The notes: a model not told the origin generated them from the sequence alone. A DNA stretch of 64,000 nt from Stappia sp. WLB 29 (GCF_023507705.1 NZ_JALBGD010000002.1:372001-436000), one strand, 5' to 3'; positions 55,392 through 63,090 are shown, counted from the first letter of the stretch. A program made the numbers and translations.

Positions 55392-56255
55392 TCAGCCCGC
55401 CTTGCGCCTTTGCGGGGCGGCGCGTTTCGCTCCGCTCTTCTTTTCCGGCTTCTTCCGGCCGGCCGTCTTCTTCTGCTTGTCGGCGGCGGCCGCGCTTTCG
55501 CGCAGCGCCTCCATCAGATCGACCACCTTGCCCTTGGCTTCTGACCTGGGCTTCGGGATCTCGCGCCCCTCGGCCTTGGCCTTGACCAGCTCCGCAAGGG
55601 CCGCGTCGTAGCGGTCGTCGAAGGCGGCGGGATCGAAACTGCCGGTCTTGGTCTCGATGATGTGCTTTGCCAGCGAGCGCATCTCGCCCTTGATGGTGAC
55701 GTCGGGGAGGTCGTCGAACACTTCCTCCGCCGCCCGCACCTCGTAATCGAAATGCAGCGTATGGCCGAGCAACCCGCAGCCGCGCGGACGGATCAGCATG
55801 GAGCGAACCCGCCGGAACAGCACCGCCCGGGCCAGCGCTGCGACCTTCCTGGCGCGCATGCCCTCGCGGATCAGCGCAAAAGCCTCCTCGTCCGCCTCGT
55901 CCGCGGGCTTGAGGAAATAAGGCTTGTCGAAATAGACCGTGTCGACGTCGTCGCAGGCGATGAACTCGCAGATCTCCAGCGTCTTGTCGCCCTTCGGCAC
56001 TGCGCCGGCAATGTCGTCCGGCTCCAGCATCACATAGGTGTCCTTGGCCGTTTCGTAGCCCTTGACCTGCTCGTCGCGCTCCACCGGCTTGCCGGTCGCC
56101 TCGTCGACGAACTCCCGGCGCAGGCGGTTGCCGCTCCTGCGGTTCACATAGTGGAAGGAGATGCGCTCGGACGTGGTCGCGGCGGAATAGAGCGCGACGC
56201 CGCAGGACAGCTCGCCGACGCTCAGATGCCCTTTCCAGATGGCCCGTGCCGTCAT
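55392..56255 (-). CDS. ku: Ku protein (copy 2)
   Basis: 287 aa, start at 56255 (MTARAIWKGHLSVGELSCGV). Conserved RREFVDEATGKPVERDEQVK near 46 and RAVLFRRVRSMLIRPRGCGL near 146; Lys-rich C-terminal tail (EKKSGAKRAAPQRRKAG). Clearly diverged from copy 1, so not a recent duplication; paired Ku proteins in rhizobia may form heterodimers. Immediately upstream of ligD and 46 bases after otsA, all on one strand. Confidence 0.94.
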   Translation of the reverse strand: MTARAIWKGHLSVGELSCGVALYSAATTSERISFHYVNRRSGNRLRREFVDEATGKPVERDEQVKGYETAKDTYVMLEPDDIAGAVPKGDKTLEICEFIACDDVDTVYFDKPYFLKPADEADEEAFALIREGMRARKVAALARAVLFRRVRSMLIRPRGCGLLGHTLHFDYEVRAAEEVFDDLPDVTIKGEMRSLAKHIIETKTGSFDPAAFDDRYDAALAELVKAKAEGREIPKPRSEAKGKVVDLMEALRESAAAADKQKKTAGRKKPEKKSGAKRAAPQRRKAG

Positions 56256-56301
56256 GCGCTGTCTCCTCCCCCTCTTGGTCCGCTCTCGGGTCCGCTCGGC
56301 C

Positions 56302-57828
56302 TTACGACGGCGCCTGCTGCGGGCGTGCGGCGCTGCCTGTCGCCCCGCTGAGGGCGGCGAGGAACGCCTCCTGCCAGGCGCGGGCATCGTGCCGCATGAC
56401 ATGGTCGAGCAGGGCTTCGTGCCGGCGCCGGCGTTCGGCCAGGGGCATGGTCAGCGCCCGGTAGAGCGTTCGTGCCATCTCGTCGGTGTCGTAGGGGTTG
56501 ACGAGCAGCGCCTCGTGCATCTCCTCGGCCGCACCGGCAAAGCGCGACAGGACGAGGACACCGGGGTTCTCCGGATCCTGCGCCGCCACGTATTCCTTGG
56601 CGACCAGGTTCATGCCGTCGCGCAAGGGGGTGACGAAGCCGACCTGGCTGCCGCGCATCAGGGGCGCGAGCTTGGCGCGGTCGACGCTCCGGTGGATGTA
56701 GCGGATCGGCGTCCAGTTGAAATCGGCGAGCCGGCCGTTGATCGCGCCGACCAGCGCCTCCAACTCGGCGCGGATGTCGCCATAGGCGCCCACTTTCTCG
56801 CGGGTCGGCGGGGCGACCTGCAGGTAGGTCACCGACTTTTCCAGCTCCGGATGCTGCGCCATCAGCCGGTCGAAGGCCTTCAGCCGCTCCGGCAGGCCCT
56901 TGGAATAGTCGAGCCGGTCGACGCCGATGATCTGGCGCCGGCCGAGCACCTGCCGGCGCATCAGGTCGATCTGCACCTCGTCGTCCGCCTCGCGGGTCAT
57001 GGCGGCAAAGCCCTGCGCGTCGATGCCGATGGGGAAGCGGTCGACCGTCACCGTGCGGGTTCCGACGCGGAACCGGGTGTCGTCCAGCTGCACGGCCGAG
57101 CTGCGCTCGGCGAGATAGGCCTTGAGGTTGCCCGCATCCGCCTGGGTCTGGAAGCCGATCACGTCGTAGTCCAGCAGCGCCTCGACCAGCTCGGCATGGT
57201 TGGGCGAGGCCACCAGGATGTCGGGCGGGGGGAAGGGGATGTGCAGGAAGAAGCCGATCCGCTGGCGGCAACCGGCCCTGCGCAGGCAGCGGGCGAGCGG
57301 GATCAGGTGATAGTCGTGCACCCAGACGAGATCGCCGTCCTTCAGGAAGGGCATCAGTTGCCGCGCGAAGGTCTCGTTGACCCGCTGGTAGCTCTCGTAG
57401 AAGGCCGGCCGGTAGTCCACGAGGTCGAGCCGGTAGTGGAAGAGCGGCCACAAAACGCTGTTGGCATAGCCGAGATAGTAGCCGGCAACATCCTTCGGCG
57501 ACAGCGGCACCGTCACCTGCTCGGCCGGGCCGACCCGCTCCACCTGCACCTCGCCCCCGGTGACGCCGTCGGGCGCTCCGTTCCAGCCGAACCAGATGCC
57601 GTCGCGCTCCTTCAGCGTTTCGGCGAGCCCCACCGCCAGGCCGCCGGCCTGGCCGGTGTTGCGCAGGTTGGCGACGCGGTTGGAGACGACGACCAGCCGG
57701 CCGGTCTCCGCATCGCCGCCGATCTCCTCCAGATGCGCGGAGGCGTCCGGCGTGGCGGCCGTGCCTGCCAGGGCCACGGGAATGTCGCTCGGGGGAACGG
57801 GAGATGGAGGGCTCGACAATTGGGTCAT
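56302..57828 (-). CDS. otsA: Trehalose-6-phosphate synthase
   Basis: 508 aa GT20 enzyme joining UDP-glucose and glucose-6-phosphate. Start at 57828 (MTQLSSPPSP) rather than 57876, because the -10 element of the promoter covers 57876. A 50-residue extension precedes LVVVSNRVANL; then GLAVGLAETL near 63, VWVHDYHLIPLARCLR near 146, FFLHIPFPPPDIL near 171, GVDRLDYSKGLPERLKAF near 280 and GMNLVAKEYVAAQ near 385, all GT20 signatures. No otsB phosphatase is adjacent. Heads a run otsA-ku-ligD under an EcfG-type promoter. Confidence 0.95.
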   Translation of the reverse strand: MTQLSSPPSPVPPSDIPVALAGTAATPDASAHLEEIGGDAETGRLVVVSNRVANLRNTGQAGGLAVGLAETLKERDGIWFGWNGAPDGVTGGEVQVERVGPAEQVTVPLSPKDVAGYYLGYANSVLWPLFHYRLDLVDYRPAFYESYQRVNETFARQLMPFLKDGDLVWVHDYHLIPLARCLRRAGCRQRIGFFLHIPFPPPDILVASPNHAELVEALLDYDVIGFQTQADAGNLKAYLAERSSAVQLDDTRFRVGTRTVTVDRFPIGIDAQGFAAMTREADDEVQIDLMRRQVLGRRQIIGVDRLDYSKGLPERLKAFDRLMAQHPELEKSVTYLQVAPPTREKVGAYGDIRAELEALVGAINGRLADFNWTPIRYIHRSVDRAKLAPLMRGSQVGFVTPLRDGMNLVAKEYVAAQDPENPGVLVLSRFAGAAEEMHEALLVNPYDTDEMARTLYRALTMPLAERRRRHEALLDHVMRHDARAWQEAFLAALSGATGSAARPQQAPS

Positions 57829-57874
57829 GGCGCGAAGCTTCCTGCTGAGCTGGCGGATGTCCGGTCGTATGACC

Positions 57875-57900
57875 AACGCGGCCGGCGGCCGATTTGTTCC
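57875..57900 (-). promoter_or_regulatory. EcfG-type promoter of otsA-ku-ligD
   Basis: Minus strand GGAAC (57896-57900), 17-base spacer, CGTT (57875-57878), 47 bases before the otsA start. Exact consensus. Confidence 0.8.
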
Positions 57901-57930
57901 GCCCGCAGGCCGGGTCCGGCCGGGTCCGTT

Positions 57931-58563
57931 TCAGGTCTCGCCGGGATAGGCGCTGCCCTTCAGCAGGCGCGCCAGATGGGCGGTGTTGCGCGCCAGCGTG
58001 GCGGCGGTGGACGTCACCTTGTCCGGGACGGTCTCGAGGTCCTGGAAGTCGACCGACCCCATCGCCTCTCCCACCCAGTAGGCGACGGCGTTGGGCGCCA
58101 GGGTGAAGCCGACGTCGTTGAGCGCCTGGTAGAGTTCGGCCGAGACATGATGCGCGCCGTCCTCGTTGCCGACCACGGCGACCGCCGCCACGCGGCCATA
58201 GGAGACCATCCGTCCCTGGTCGTCGGTTTCCGACAGGAACGCGTCCATCCGCTCCAGAGCGCGCTTGCACACGCTGGAGGGCTGGCCGAGCCAGATCGGC
58301 GTGCCGAGGATCAGGATGTCGGCGGCGAGGATGCGCCGGCGCAGGTCCGGCCAGGCATCGCCTTCGCCCTCGTCCGAGGTGACGCCGGGCTTGATGTCGT
58401 GGTCGGCGAGGCGGACGATTTCGCCCTCGACGCCGTGGCGGGCCAGCGCGTCCAGCACCAGCTGCAACATGCTCCGGGTGGACGAGGCGCCGCCGGCGGA
58501 GGTCTTCAGCGTGGCGTTGAGGGCGATCGCCGTCAGCTTTCCGGGGTCCTTGCGGTCGGCCAT
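57931..58563 (-). CDS. NADPH-dependent FMN reductase / flavodoxin-like protein
   Basis: 210 aa flavodoxin-fold protein. LTAIALNATLKTSAGGASST near 10 is the phosphate-binding loop, ILILGTPIWLGQPSSVCKRA near 83 contacts the flavin ring, and VAVVGNEDGAHHVSAELYQA near 128 is typical of the family. Probably reduces quinones or a metal substrate in stress. One base after the upstream zinc-ribbon gene, so co-transcribed. Confidence 0.88.
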   Translation of the reverse strand: MADRKDPGKLTAIALNATLKTSAGGASSTRSMLQLVLDALARHGVEGEIVRLADHDIKPGVTSDEGEGDAWPDLRRRILAADILILGTPIWLGQPSSVCKRALERMDAFLSETDDQGRMVSYGRVAAVAVVGNEDGAHHVSAELYQALNDVGFTLAPNAVAYWVGEAMGSVDFQDLETVPDKVTSTAATLARNTAHLARLLKGSAYPGET

Positions 58564-58564
58564 G

Positions 58565-58801
58565 TCACGGGGCTCTGTCCGTCAGCTCGGTCGCCCCCTC
58601 GTGGGCTGCGCAATGGGCGCAGCAATAGATCGTGTCGCCCTGCTCGACGCCGTGGCCGATCACCCGGCAGCCGCAATGCGCGCAGGTCGGCGCGAGCGTC
58701 TGGATGGCGCATTCGAAGCTGTCGAAGACGTAGGTTTCGCCCGCCATCGTCACTTCGAAGGACTTGTCGTAGTCGTTTCCGCATTGGTGGCATGTGCCCA
58801 T
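58565..58801 (-). CDS. Small zinc-ribbon / prokaryotic metallothionein-like protein
   Basis: 78 aa with nine cysteines: CHQCG at the start, SFECAIQTLAPTCAHCGCR in the middle and CCAHCAAHEG near the end, plus several His. Fits a small double treble-clef or metallothionein-type protein. Start at 58801 behind AAAGGAG. A GGAAC-N16-TGTT element lies 34 bases upstream. Metal storage or a redox-sensing role is possible. Confidence 0.75.
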   Translation of the reverse strand: MGTCHQCGNDYDKSFEVTMAGETYVFDSFECAIQTLAPTCAHCGCRVIGHGVEQGDTIYCCAHCAAHEGATELTDRAP

Positions 58802-58834
58802 GGGGGGACTCCTTTCCGGTCTTGTCGCCTCCCG

Positions 58835-58859
58835 AACAGGCAGGAGCCGCCGAGGTTCC
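58835..58859 (-). promoter_or_regulatory. EcfG-type promoter of the zinc-ribbon/FMN-reductase operon
   Basis: Minus strand GGAAC (58855-58859), 16-base spacer, TGTT (58835-58838). Confidence 0.65.
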
Positions 58860-58919
58860 GGAAAGCTGCAAAAATCCTCATCCGCCGAAACGAGCCCAAA
58901 ACGAGGAAGACCGGCGGAC

Positions 58920-58945
58920 GGAACATTGCCCGCCCTTTCCGGGTT
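58920..58945 (+). promoter_or_regulatory. Candidate EcfG-type promoter of the acidic-protein gene
   Basis: GGAAC (58920-58924), 17-base spacer, GGTT (58942-58945), 90 bases before the ATG at 59035. The first -10 base differs from consensus. Confidence 0.5.
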
Positions 58946-59034
58946 GAACGGGGGAAGTTGAACGGGGGGAAGAGTTCCGGCGCGTGACTGCCTGCCGGAC
59001 TGTTCCTTCGCCAACAGCCTTGAGGAGACACGAA

Positions 59035-59340
59035 ATGGATCCGCTGAAGAAACCCGACCGTTCGGCGCAACGAGAGGAAACGCGCGAGGAGGGGCCGCAG
59101 CTGGAACAGCAGGATTGGGACGCGCTGGAAGGCGAGGCGCCCTTCACGGGCCGGGTGCCGGCGGACGCAAACGGGCGGCCGCTTCCCGAGCTGCCGCTTG
59201 CCGAGCCGGATGGCGAGCTGCCCGGCGAGGAGGCCGACAACCCGTACCAGCGCAGCGACGAGGCGCTGCCGGACGACGACGCAGAGGCGGTGATCCGCCG
59301 CAATCCGTCGCGGGAAGGCGGGCGTTTCGACGAGGTGTAG
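59035..59340 (+). CDS. Uncharacterised acidic 101-aa protein
   Basis: Start at 59035 (MDPLKKPDRSAQREETREE) behind GAGGAG. Strongly acidic and Pro/Glu/Asp-rich throughout (ELPLAEPDGELPGEEADNPY, ALPDDDAEAVIRRNP), so probably disordered; no cysteines, no membrane segment. Not recognised. It sits between divergent stress promoters. Confidence 0.65.
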   Translation: MDPLKKPDRSAQREETREEGPQLEQQDWDALEGEAPFTGRVPADANGRPLPELPLAEPDGELPGEEADNPYQRSDEALPDDDAEAVIRRNPSREGGRFDEV

Positions 59341-59362
59341 GCGAATGCGCGGCCGCTTCGAT

Positions 59363-59388
59363 GGAACAACCCGGCCGGTCGCGGCGTT
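59363..59388 (+). promoter_or_regulatory. EcfG-type promoter of the 24-aa peptide gene
   Basis: GGAAC (59363-59367), 17-base spacer, CGTT (59385-59388), 33 bases before the GTG at 59421. Exact consensus. Confidence 0.75.
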
Positions 59389-59420
59389 GAGAGGGCAGTT
59401 CAGCAACGAGGAGAAAGTCC

Positions 59421-59495
59421 GTGCACAACATCATTTATATCGTCGGCCTCGTCGTGGTCGTGGTCGCCATTCTTTCCTTCCTCGGCTTCGGCTGA
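59421..59495 (+). CDS. 24-aa hydrophobic membrane peptide
   Basis: GTG start with AGGAG ten bases upstream. The peptide begins MHNIIYIVGLVVVVVAIL and ends SFLGFG, one transmembrane helix with almost no flanks. Too short for ordinary gene finding. An exact EcfG-type promoter, a ribosome site and a following small membrane-protein gene support that it is expressed. Role unknown. Confidence 0.65.
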   Translation: MHNIIYIVGLVVVVVAILSFLGFG

Positions 59496-59570
59496 GGTCG
59501 GCGCTGCCCGCGACCCACCGGGAGCGTCATGATCCCGTCGACACATGATCATCAACGCAAAGGACACAGG

Positions 59571-59843
59571 ATGGCCGAGAACCGGAACAAACGAACCGAA
59601 CCGCTCGAAGTGGCGCCGGGCAGGGCGCGTCAGGGAACGGGCTCGCCCCGCATCCTGATCCTGCTGGTGGTGTCGCTCGTGCTGGCGCTGCTCGCCTGGT
59701 GGGGGCTCGACATCTACCGGGAAGCGGCGCTCGCTCCCGAGGAGCAGACCGAAGAACTGACCGGCGGCGAGCGCTACGAGCCGTCTTCGCCGGTCTTGCC
59801 GGACGAGACGTTGAGACGCGAACCGGAGGGCGCGACCGAATAG
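59571..59843 (+). CDS. 90-aa single-pass membrane protein
   Basis: Start at 59571 (MAENRNKRTEPLEVAPGRAR) behind AAAGGA; a start at 59529 lacks a site. One hydrophobic helix (about 27-46: LILLVVSLVLALLAWWGLDI) and an acidic, Pro-rich exterior tail (EEQTEELTGGERYEPSSP). Not recognised. Lies 75 bases after the 24-aa peptide and may share its promoter. Confidence 0.65.
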   Translation: MAENRNKRTEPLEVAPGRARQGTGSPRILILLVVSLVLALLAWWGLDIYREAALAPEEQTEELTGGERYEPSSPVLPDETLRREPEGATE

Positions 59844-59906
59844 GTCGGGCCTTCTCGGTTCGCGGGCGGCGGGTTGCCGGAGGGGGCGAGGTTTTCAAGG
59901 CCTGCC

Positions 59907-60185
59907 CTATATCTTTGCTCCCCACACCCCGATGATATTGCGAACGCGGCGCACGCCGCCGACCTCCAGAGCGATCTGCGAACATCTGGCGATCTCTTCG
60001 GTGCTGGCAACTGTCCCGGCCAGCGTAATGCCACCGTGATCGGCGGTCACCATCACGTCCGAGGCGTCGACGGTGCCGTCGTTCGCCAGCGCCGAGGCGA
60101 CCTGAGCCTCCAGCTCCGCGGCGGGCGAGGGGTCGGAAAGAAATTCGGGGGGCTCGCCGAAAAACCGCCTGTCCTTGTGAACCAT
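59907..60185 (-). CDS. BON-domain protein
   Basis: 92 aa with a single BON fold: ELEAQVASALANDGTVDASD, then MVTADHGGITLAGTVASTEE and EVGGVRRVRNIIGVWG. No signal peptide. BON domains bind membranes or hydrophobic ligands and are common in osmotic-stress proteins. Start at 60185 behind AGGAGG; second gene after the DUF3008 gene. Confidence 0.88.
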   Translation of the reverse strand: MVHKDRRFFGEPPEFLSDPSPAAELEAQVASALANDGTVDASDVMVTADHGGITLAGTVASTEEIARCSQIALEVGGVRRVRNIIGVWGAKI

Positions 60186-60207
60186 GTCCGCCTCCTGTGA
60201 CCTGGGC

Positions 60208-60396
60208 CTACGACTTGGACGCATGTTCGGGCTTGCCCTTGCGGGAAGTGGAGGCCAGCTCCTCGAGTTCCTTCTCGGTCATGGACTCCATCATTTCCCT
60301 GGAGGCCCCCTTCAGGTCGCTCTTGTCGGTCTCGCCGCGTTTCGCCGACAGGGCGGCGCCGGCGGCTTTCTGCTGGGACTTGGATTTTGCGGGCAT
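60208..60396 (-). CDS. DUF3008 family protein
   Basis: 62 aa, Lys/Ser/Ala-rich: MPAKSKSQQKAAGAALSAKR, then GETDKSDLKGASREMMESMT and EKELEELASTSRKGKP. This pattern is typical of DUF3008, small conserved proteins of unknown function in alphaproteobacteria. SD GGGAGAG precedes the ATG, with an EcfG-type element 35 bases upstream. Confidence 0.85.
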   Translation of the reverse strand: MPAKSKSQQKAAGAALSAKRGETDKSDLKGASREMMESMTEKELEELASTSRKGKPEHASKS

Positions 60397-60430
60397 CTTT
60401 TCTCTCCCATCCGGTTGTCTCAGCCCCTTC

Positions 60431-60455
60431 AACTGTCGGCGCCTGCGAATGTTCC
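60431..60455 (-). promoter_or_regulatory. Candidate EcfG-type promoter of DUF3008-BON
   Basis: Minus strand GGAAC (60451-60455), 16-base spacer, AGTT (60431-60434). One base off consensus. Confidence 0.55.
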
Positions 60456-60623
60456 CTCCGGTCCTGCGCGAACATTTGGCGCGCCCGGCAGTTGTGCTCC
60501 CGAACCAGAATCGCAAACCGGGGACGCCGCAATGACCATCATCGCCAGTTGGCTGCCAGGAACGGGGACGCCGAACGACCGGGCCAGGGACCGGCCTGCG
60601 AACCGGAGGAGGGCGGCTTGCCG

Positions 60624-61724
60624 ATGACCGTGCAATCCTCACCTGCCACCCTCGGCACCTTCACCCAGCGGCTGGTCGCCGTCAGCCTCGTCATCGTCGC
60701 CGCGCTGACCCTGTGGCAGCTGCGCAGCCTGCTGCTCCTGGTCTTTGCCGCCATCCTGTTCGCTGTCGTCCTGCGCAGCCTCGCCGACCTCCTCGCGCGG
60801 CCGACGGGCCTTGGCGAGGGGTGGTCCTTCGTCGTCGCCACAGCGGCGGCGGTTGTCGCGGTGGCCGTGTTCGTCACCATGCTCGGCGCCCAGCTGCAGG
60901 CGCAGCTGCTCGAGCTGTGGGACCGTCTGCCGGAACTGTTGGCGCCGGTGGAGACCTGGCTCGGCAGCGGCGATGTCGGCGAATGGCTGGTCGAGCGGGC
61001 GGAGGCCATGGTCTCGGAAGGGGCGGTGATGAGCCGGATCGCCGGCTTGTCCGGCTGGGCCGCCACGCTCCTTGCCAATGTGCTTCTGGTTGCGGCGGCC
61101 GGGCTCTATATCGGCTTTCGGCCCGGGATGTATCGCGGCGGCGTGCTCGCGCTGTTTCCCCGCCGGGCGCGGCCGGCGGCGGGCGCGACCATGGATGCGC
61201 TGGGCAGCGCGCTGCAGCGCTGGCTGATGGGCCAGCTGGCCTCGATGGTGGTGGTCGGCACGCTGACGTTTCTCGGCCTGTGGGTCATCGGCCTTGAGGC
61301 GTCGCTGGCCCTGGCCTTCATCGCCGGCCTTCTCGAGTTCATTCCGTTCTTCGGCCCGGTCCTTGCCACGGTGCCGGCGCTCGCCCTGGCGCTGGGCGTG
61401 GACACCACGACCGCGATCTGGGTGCTGCTGCTCTATCTCGGGATCCAGCAGTTCGAGGGTAATGTGCTCAACCCCCTGATCCAGCAGCAGGCCGTCTCGT
61501 TGCCCCCCGCCGTGACGATGTTCGCGCTGCTGGCCTTCGGCGTCCTGTTCGGACCCTTGGGGGTCCTGCTTGCAACGCCGCTCGCCGTCGTCTGCCTGGT
61601 CGTGGTCAAGCAGATCTGGACCGGCCGGGTCTTGGGCGAGCCCGTCTCGCTGCCGGGAAAAGATCGCGTGCGGCGGGAACAAGCCGGGCCGGCGCAGGTT
61701 ATGCAGCAGGAGACAGCGCCATGA
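60624..61724 (+). CDS. AI-2E transporter family (PerM/YdiK-like) permease
   Basis: 366 aa with about eight transmembrane segments and a central soluble region (about 95-150) where the family has an amphipathic loop (LWDRLPELLAPVETWLGSGD). Conserved end block: ALAFIAGLLEFIPFFGPVLA near 230, QQFEGNVLNPLIQQQAVSLP near 275 and GVLLATPLAVV near 315. The family exports diverse ions or signals; the AI-2 name is historical. SD GGAGGAGG. Confidence 0.9.
   Translation: MTVQSSPATLGTFTQRLVAVSLVIVAALTLWQLRSLLLLVFAAILFAVVLRSLADLLARPTGLGEGWSFVVATAAAVVAVAVFVTMLGAQLQAQLLELWDRLPELLAPVETWLGSGDVGEWLVERAEAMVSEGAVMSRIAGLSGWAATLLANVLLVAAAGLYIGFRPGMYRGGVLALFPRRARPAAGATMDALGSALQRWLMGQLASMVVVGTLTFLGLWVIGLEASLALAFIAGLLEFIPFFGPVLATVPALALALGVDTTTAIWVLLLYLGIQQFEGNVLNPLIQQQAVSLPPAVTMFALLAFGVLFGPLGVLLATPLAVVCLVVVKQIWTGRVLGEPVSLPGKDRVRREQAGPAQVMQQETAP
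61676..61700 (+). promoter_or_regulatory. Candidate EcfG-type promoter of the NepR-domain gene
   Basis: GGAAC (61676-61680), 16-base spacer, GGTT (61697-61700), within the end of the permease gene and 21 bases before the ATG at 61721. Confidence 0.55.
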
Positions 61725-62239
61725 GCATGCGAAATTCGTGTCAGGAAAATCCCCGTCCCGAGCCGGGGCCGACACCGGCGCCGACGCCCTTTCCGCCGCC
61801 GCCCGTGCGCGAGCCGGATCCCGGGCGGCTGCCGGACGAGGATCCCTTGCCCAATCCGGACGAAACCGATAGCCCGCCGCAGCATGCACGAGATGCCTGG
61901 AAAGAGCGGGGCGATAGGCCCGCTTGGTCGGGCAAGGTGTATTATGACTTGCTCGCCAAGGCTGCGGCGGGGGCGGGACGAGGCGCCGGGAACGAGGCGC
62001 AGGAATGCAGGACCGACATGACCTTTGGCAACGACGATAAAGCCGGCAAGACGACACGCCGGCCCCACCAGCCCAGTCCGCTGGGCGGGCGCTATTTCGC
62101 CGACCTTTTGAAAAACGTCGAAAACGAGCCCGTGCCGGACCGGCTTCTCGATCTTGCGCATCAGCTGGAGCAAGCGCTGGCTGAGCGGCACGGCAAGCGC
62201 GGCGGCAAACCGGAAAACGGCGACCCCGACAAGGGGTGA
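61721..62239 (+). CDS. Proline-rich protein in frame with a C-terminal NepR anti-sigma domain
   Basis: 172 aa as read. Residues 10-55 are Pro/Asp-rich (EPGPTPAPTPFPPPPVREPD). Residues 121-155 carry the NepR core: LGGRYFADLLKNVENEPVPD followed by RLLDLAHQLEQAL. NepR proteins bind EcfG sigma factors until phosphorylated PhyR removes them. An internal ATG at 62018 (residue 100) with AGGA upstream would give a 73-aa protein, the usual NepR size. The linker (about 60-99) has intergenic-like codon use, so either two genes have fused by loss of a stop or the NepR gene starts at 62018. No phyR, ecfG or kinase gene is adjacent. Confidence 0.65.
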   Translation: MSMRNSCQENPRPEPGPTPAPTPFPPPPVREPDPGRLPDEDPLPNPDETDSPPQHARDAWKERGDRPAWSGKVYYDLLAKAAAGAGRGAGNEAQECRTDMTFGNDDKAGKTTRRPHQPSPLGGRYFADLLKNVENEPVPDRLLDLAHQLEQALAERHGKRGGKPENGDPDKG

Positions 62240-62308
62240 CGACGTAGCAAGACGGGTACCGGAACGGGCTCGCAGGCCCGTTTCCTCGCTGTGCCCGTCG
62301 CAGGTTCG

Positions 62309-62333
62309 GGAACAATCCGGCCGGAACGGCGTT
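62309..62333 (+). promoter_or_regulatory. EcfG-type promoter of ctaG
   Basis: GGAAC (62309-62313), 16-base spacer, CGTT (62330-62333), 29 bases before the ctaG ATG. Exact consensus. Confidence 0.75.
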
Positions 62334-62361
62334 TCGGTTTCGACCGCGAGGGGGAACCGAT

Positions 62362-63090
62362 ATGCCAGACGTCTATTGCGGACCGGCGCCAGCGCCGCAG
62401 ACCCTGCTCTTTGCCTGGAACTTCGACTTGGTCGCCATCGCGCTCTGCGCGGCGATCCTCGGGGCCCATGCCGCTTCCGGCCGGCGGGACGGCCGGTCGC
62501 TGGCCTTCGCCGGCACCGGCGTGCTGGCGCTGCTGTTTCTCTCCCCGCTCTGCGCCCTCACCGTTTCGCTGTTTTCCGCCCGTGTCGCCCATCATGCGCT
62601 GCTGATCGGCGTTGCCGCGCCGTTGCTGGCGCTGGCCTTTCGCAGCGTCCGTCTTCTCGCGCCCGCCTTGCCGCTCGGCGTGCTGACCGTGCTCAACGCG
62701 CTGCTGCTGTGGTTCTGGCACGTGCCGCAGGTCTATGACGTCGCCATCGTCGGCGCATTGCCCTACTGGACCATGCAGCTCAGCCTGCTTTTCGCCGCCT
62801 TCGCCCTGTGGCGCGGGGTGCTCGCGCCGACCGCACATCCCGGATCCGCGCTGTTCGCCCTGCTTGCGACCATGGTGCAGATGGGCATGCTCGGCGCGCT
62901 GCTCACCTTCGCTCGCACGCCGCTCTATGCGGCGCATTCGCTCACCACGCAGCCTTTCGGCCTCTCGCCGCTGGCGGACCAGCAGCTCGCGGGCCTGATC
63001 ATGTGGGTTCCCGCCTCGCTGCCCTATCTGGTGGCCGCGCTCCTGCTGCTCTCGGCGCAGCTGGCGCCCGCCTCGCGGCGCGTGCGCTGA
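62362..63090 (+). CDS. ctaG: Cytochrome c oxidase assembly protein, caa3-type CtaG family
   Basis: 242 aa polytopic membrane protein with six to seven helices. Family marks: FLSPLCALTVSLFSARVAHH near 56-75, VLNALLLWFWHVPQVYDVAI near 111 and LADQQLAGLIMWVPASLPYL near 200. It is the caa3_CtaG family (not the unrelated Cox11 CtaG). No oxidase subunit genes are near. TGATG overlap couples it to the next gene. Confidence 0.88.
   Translation: MPDVYCGPAPAPQTLLFAWNFDLVAIALCAAILGAHAASGRRDGRSLAFAGTGVLALLFLSPLCALTVSLFSARVAHHALLIGVAAPLLALAFRSVRLLAPALPLGVLTVLNALLLWFWHVPQVYDVAIVGALPYWTMQLSLLFAAFALWRGVLAPTAHPGSALFALLATMVQMGMLGALLTFARTPLYAAHSLTTQPFGLSPLADQQLAGLIMWVPASLPYLVAALLLLSAQLAPASRRVR

Noticed and set aside
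57829-57876. An upstream ATG adding 16 residues to OtsA
   Set aside because: The ATG at 57876 lies inside the -10 element of an exact EcfG-type promoter, so transcripts would start after it.
56239-58947. A 902-codon open frame opposite otsA and the FMN reductase
   Set aside because: Shadow of two genes with clear family motifs; composition is not protein-like.
60559-60585. GGAAC ahead of the AI-2E-family permease gene
   Set aside because: No NGTT at 16 or 17 bases, so not counted as an EcfG-type promoter.
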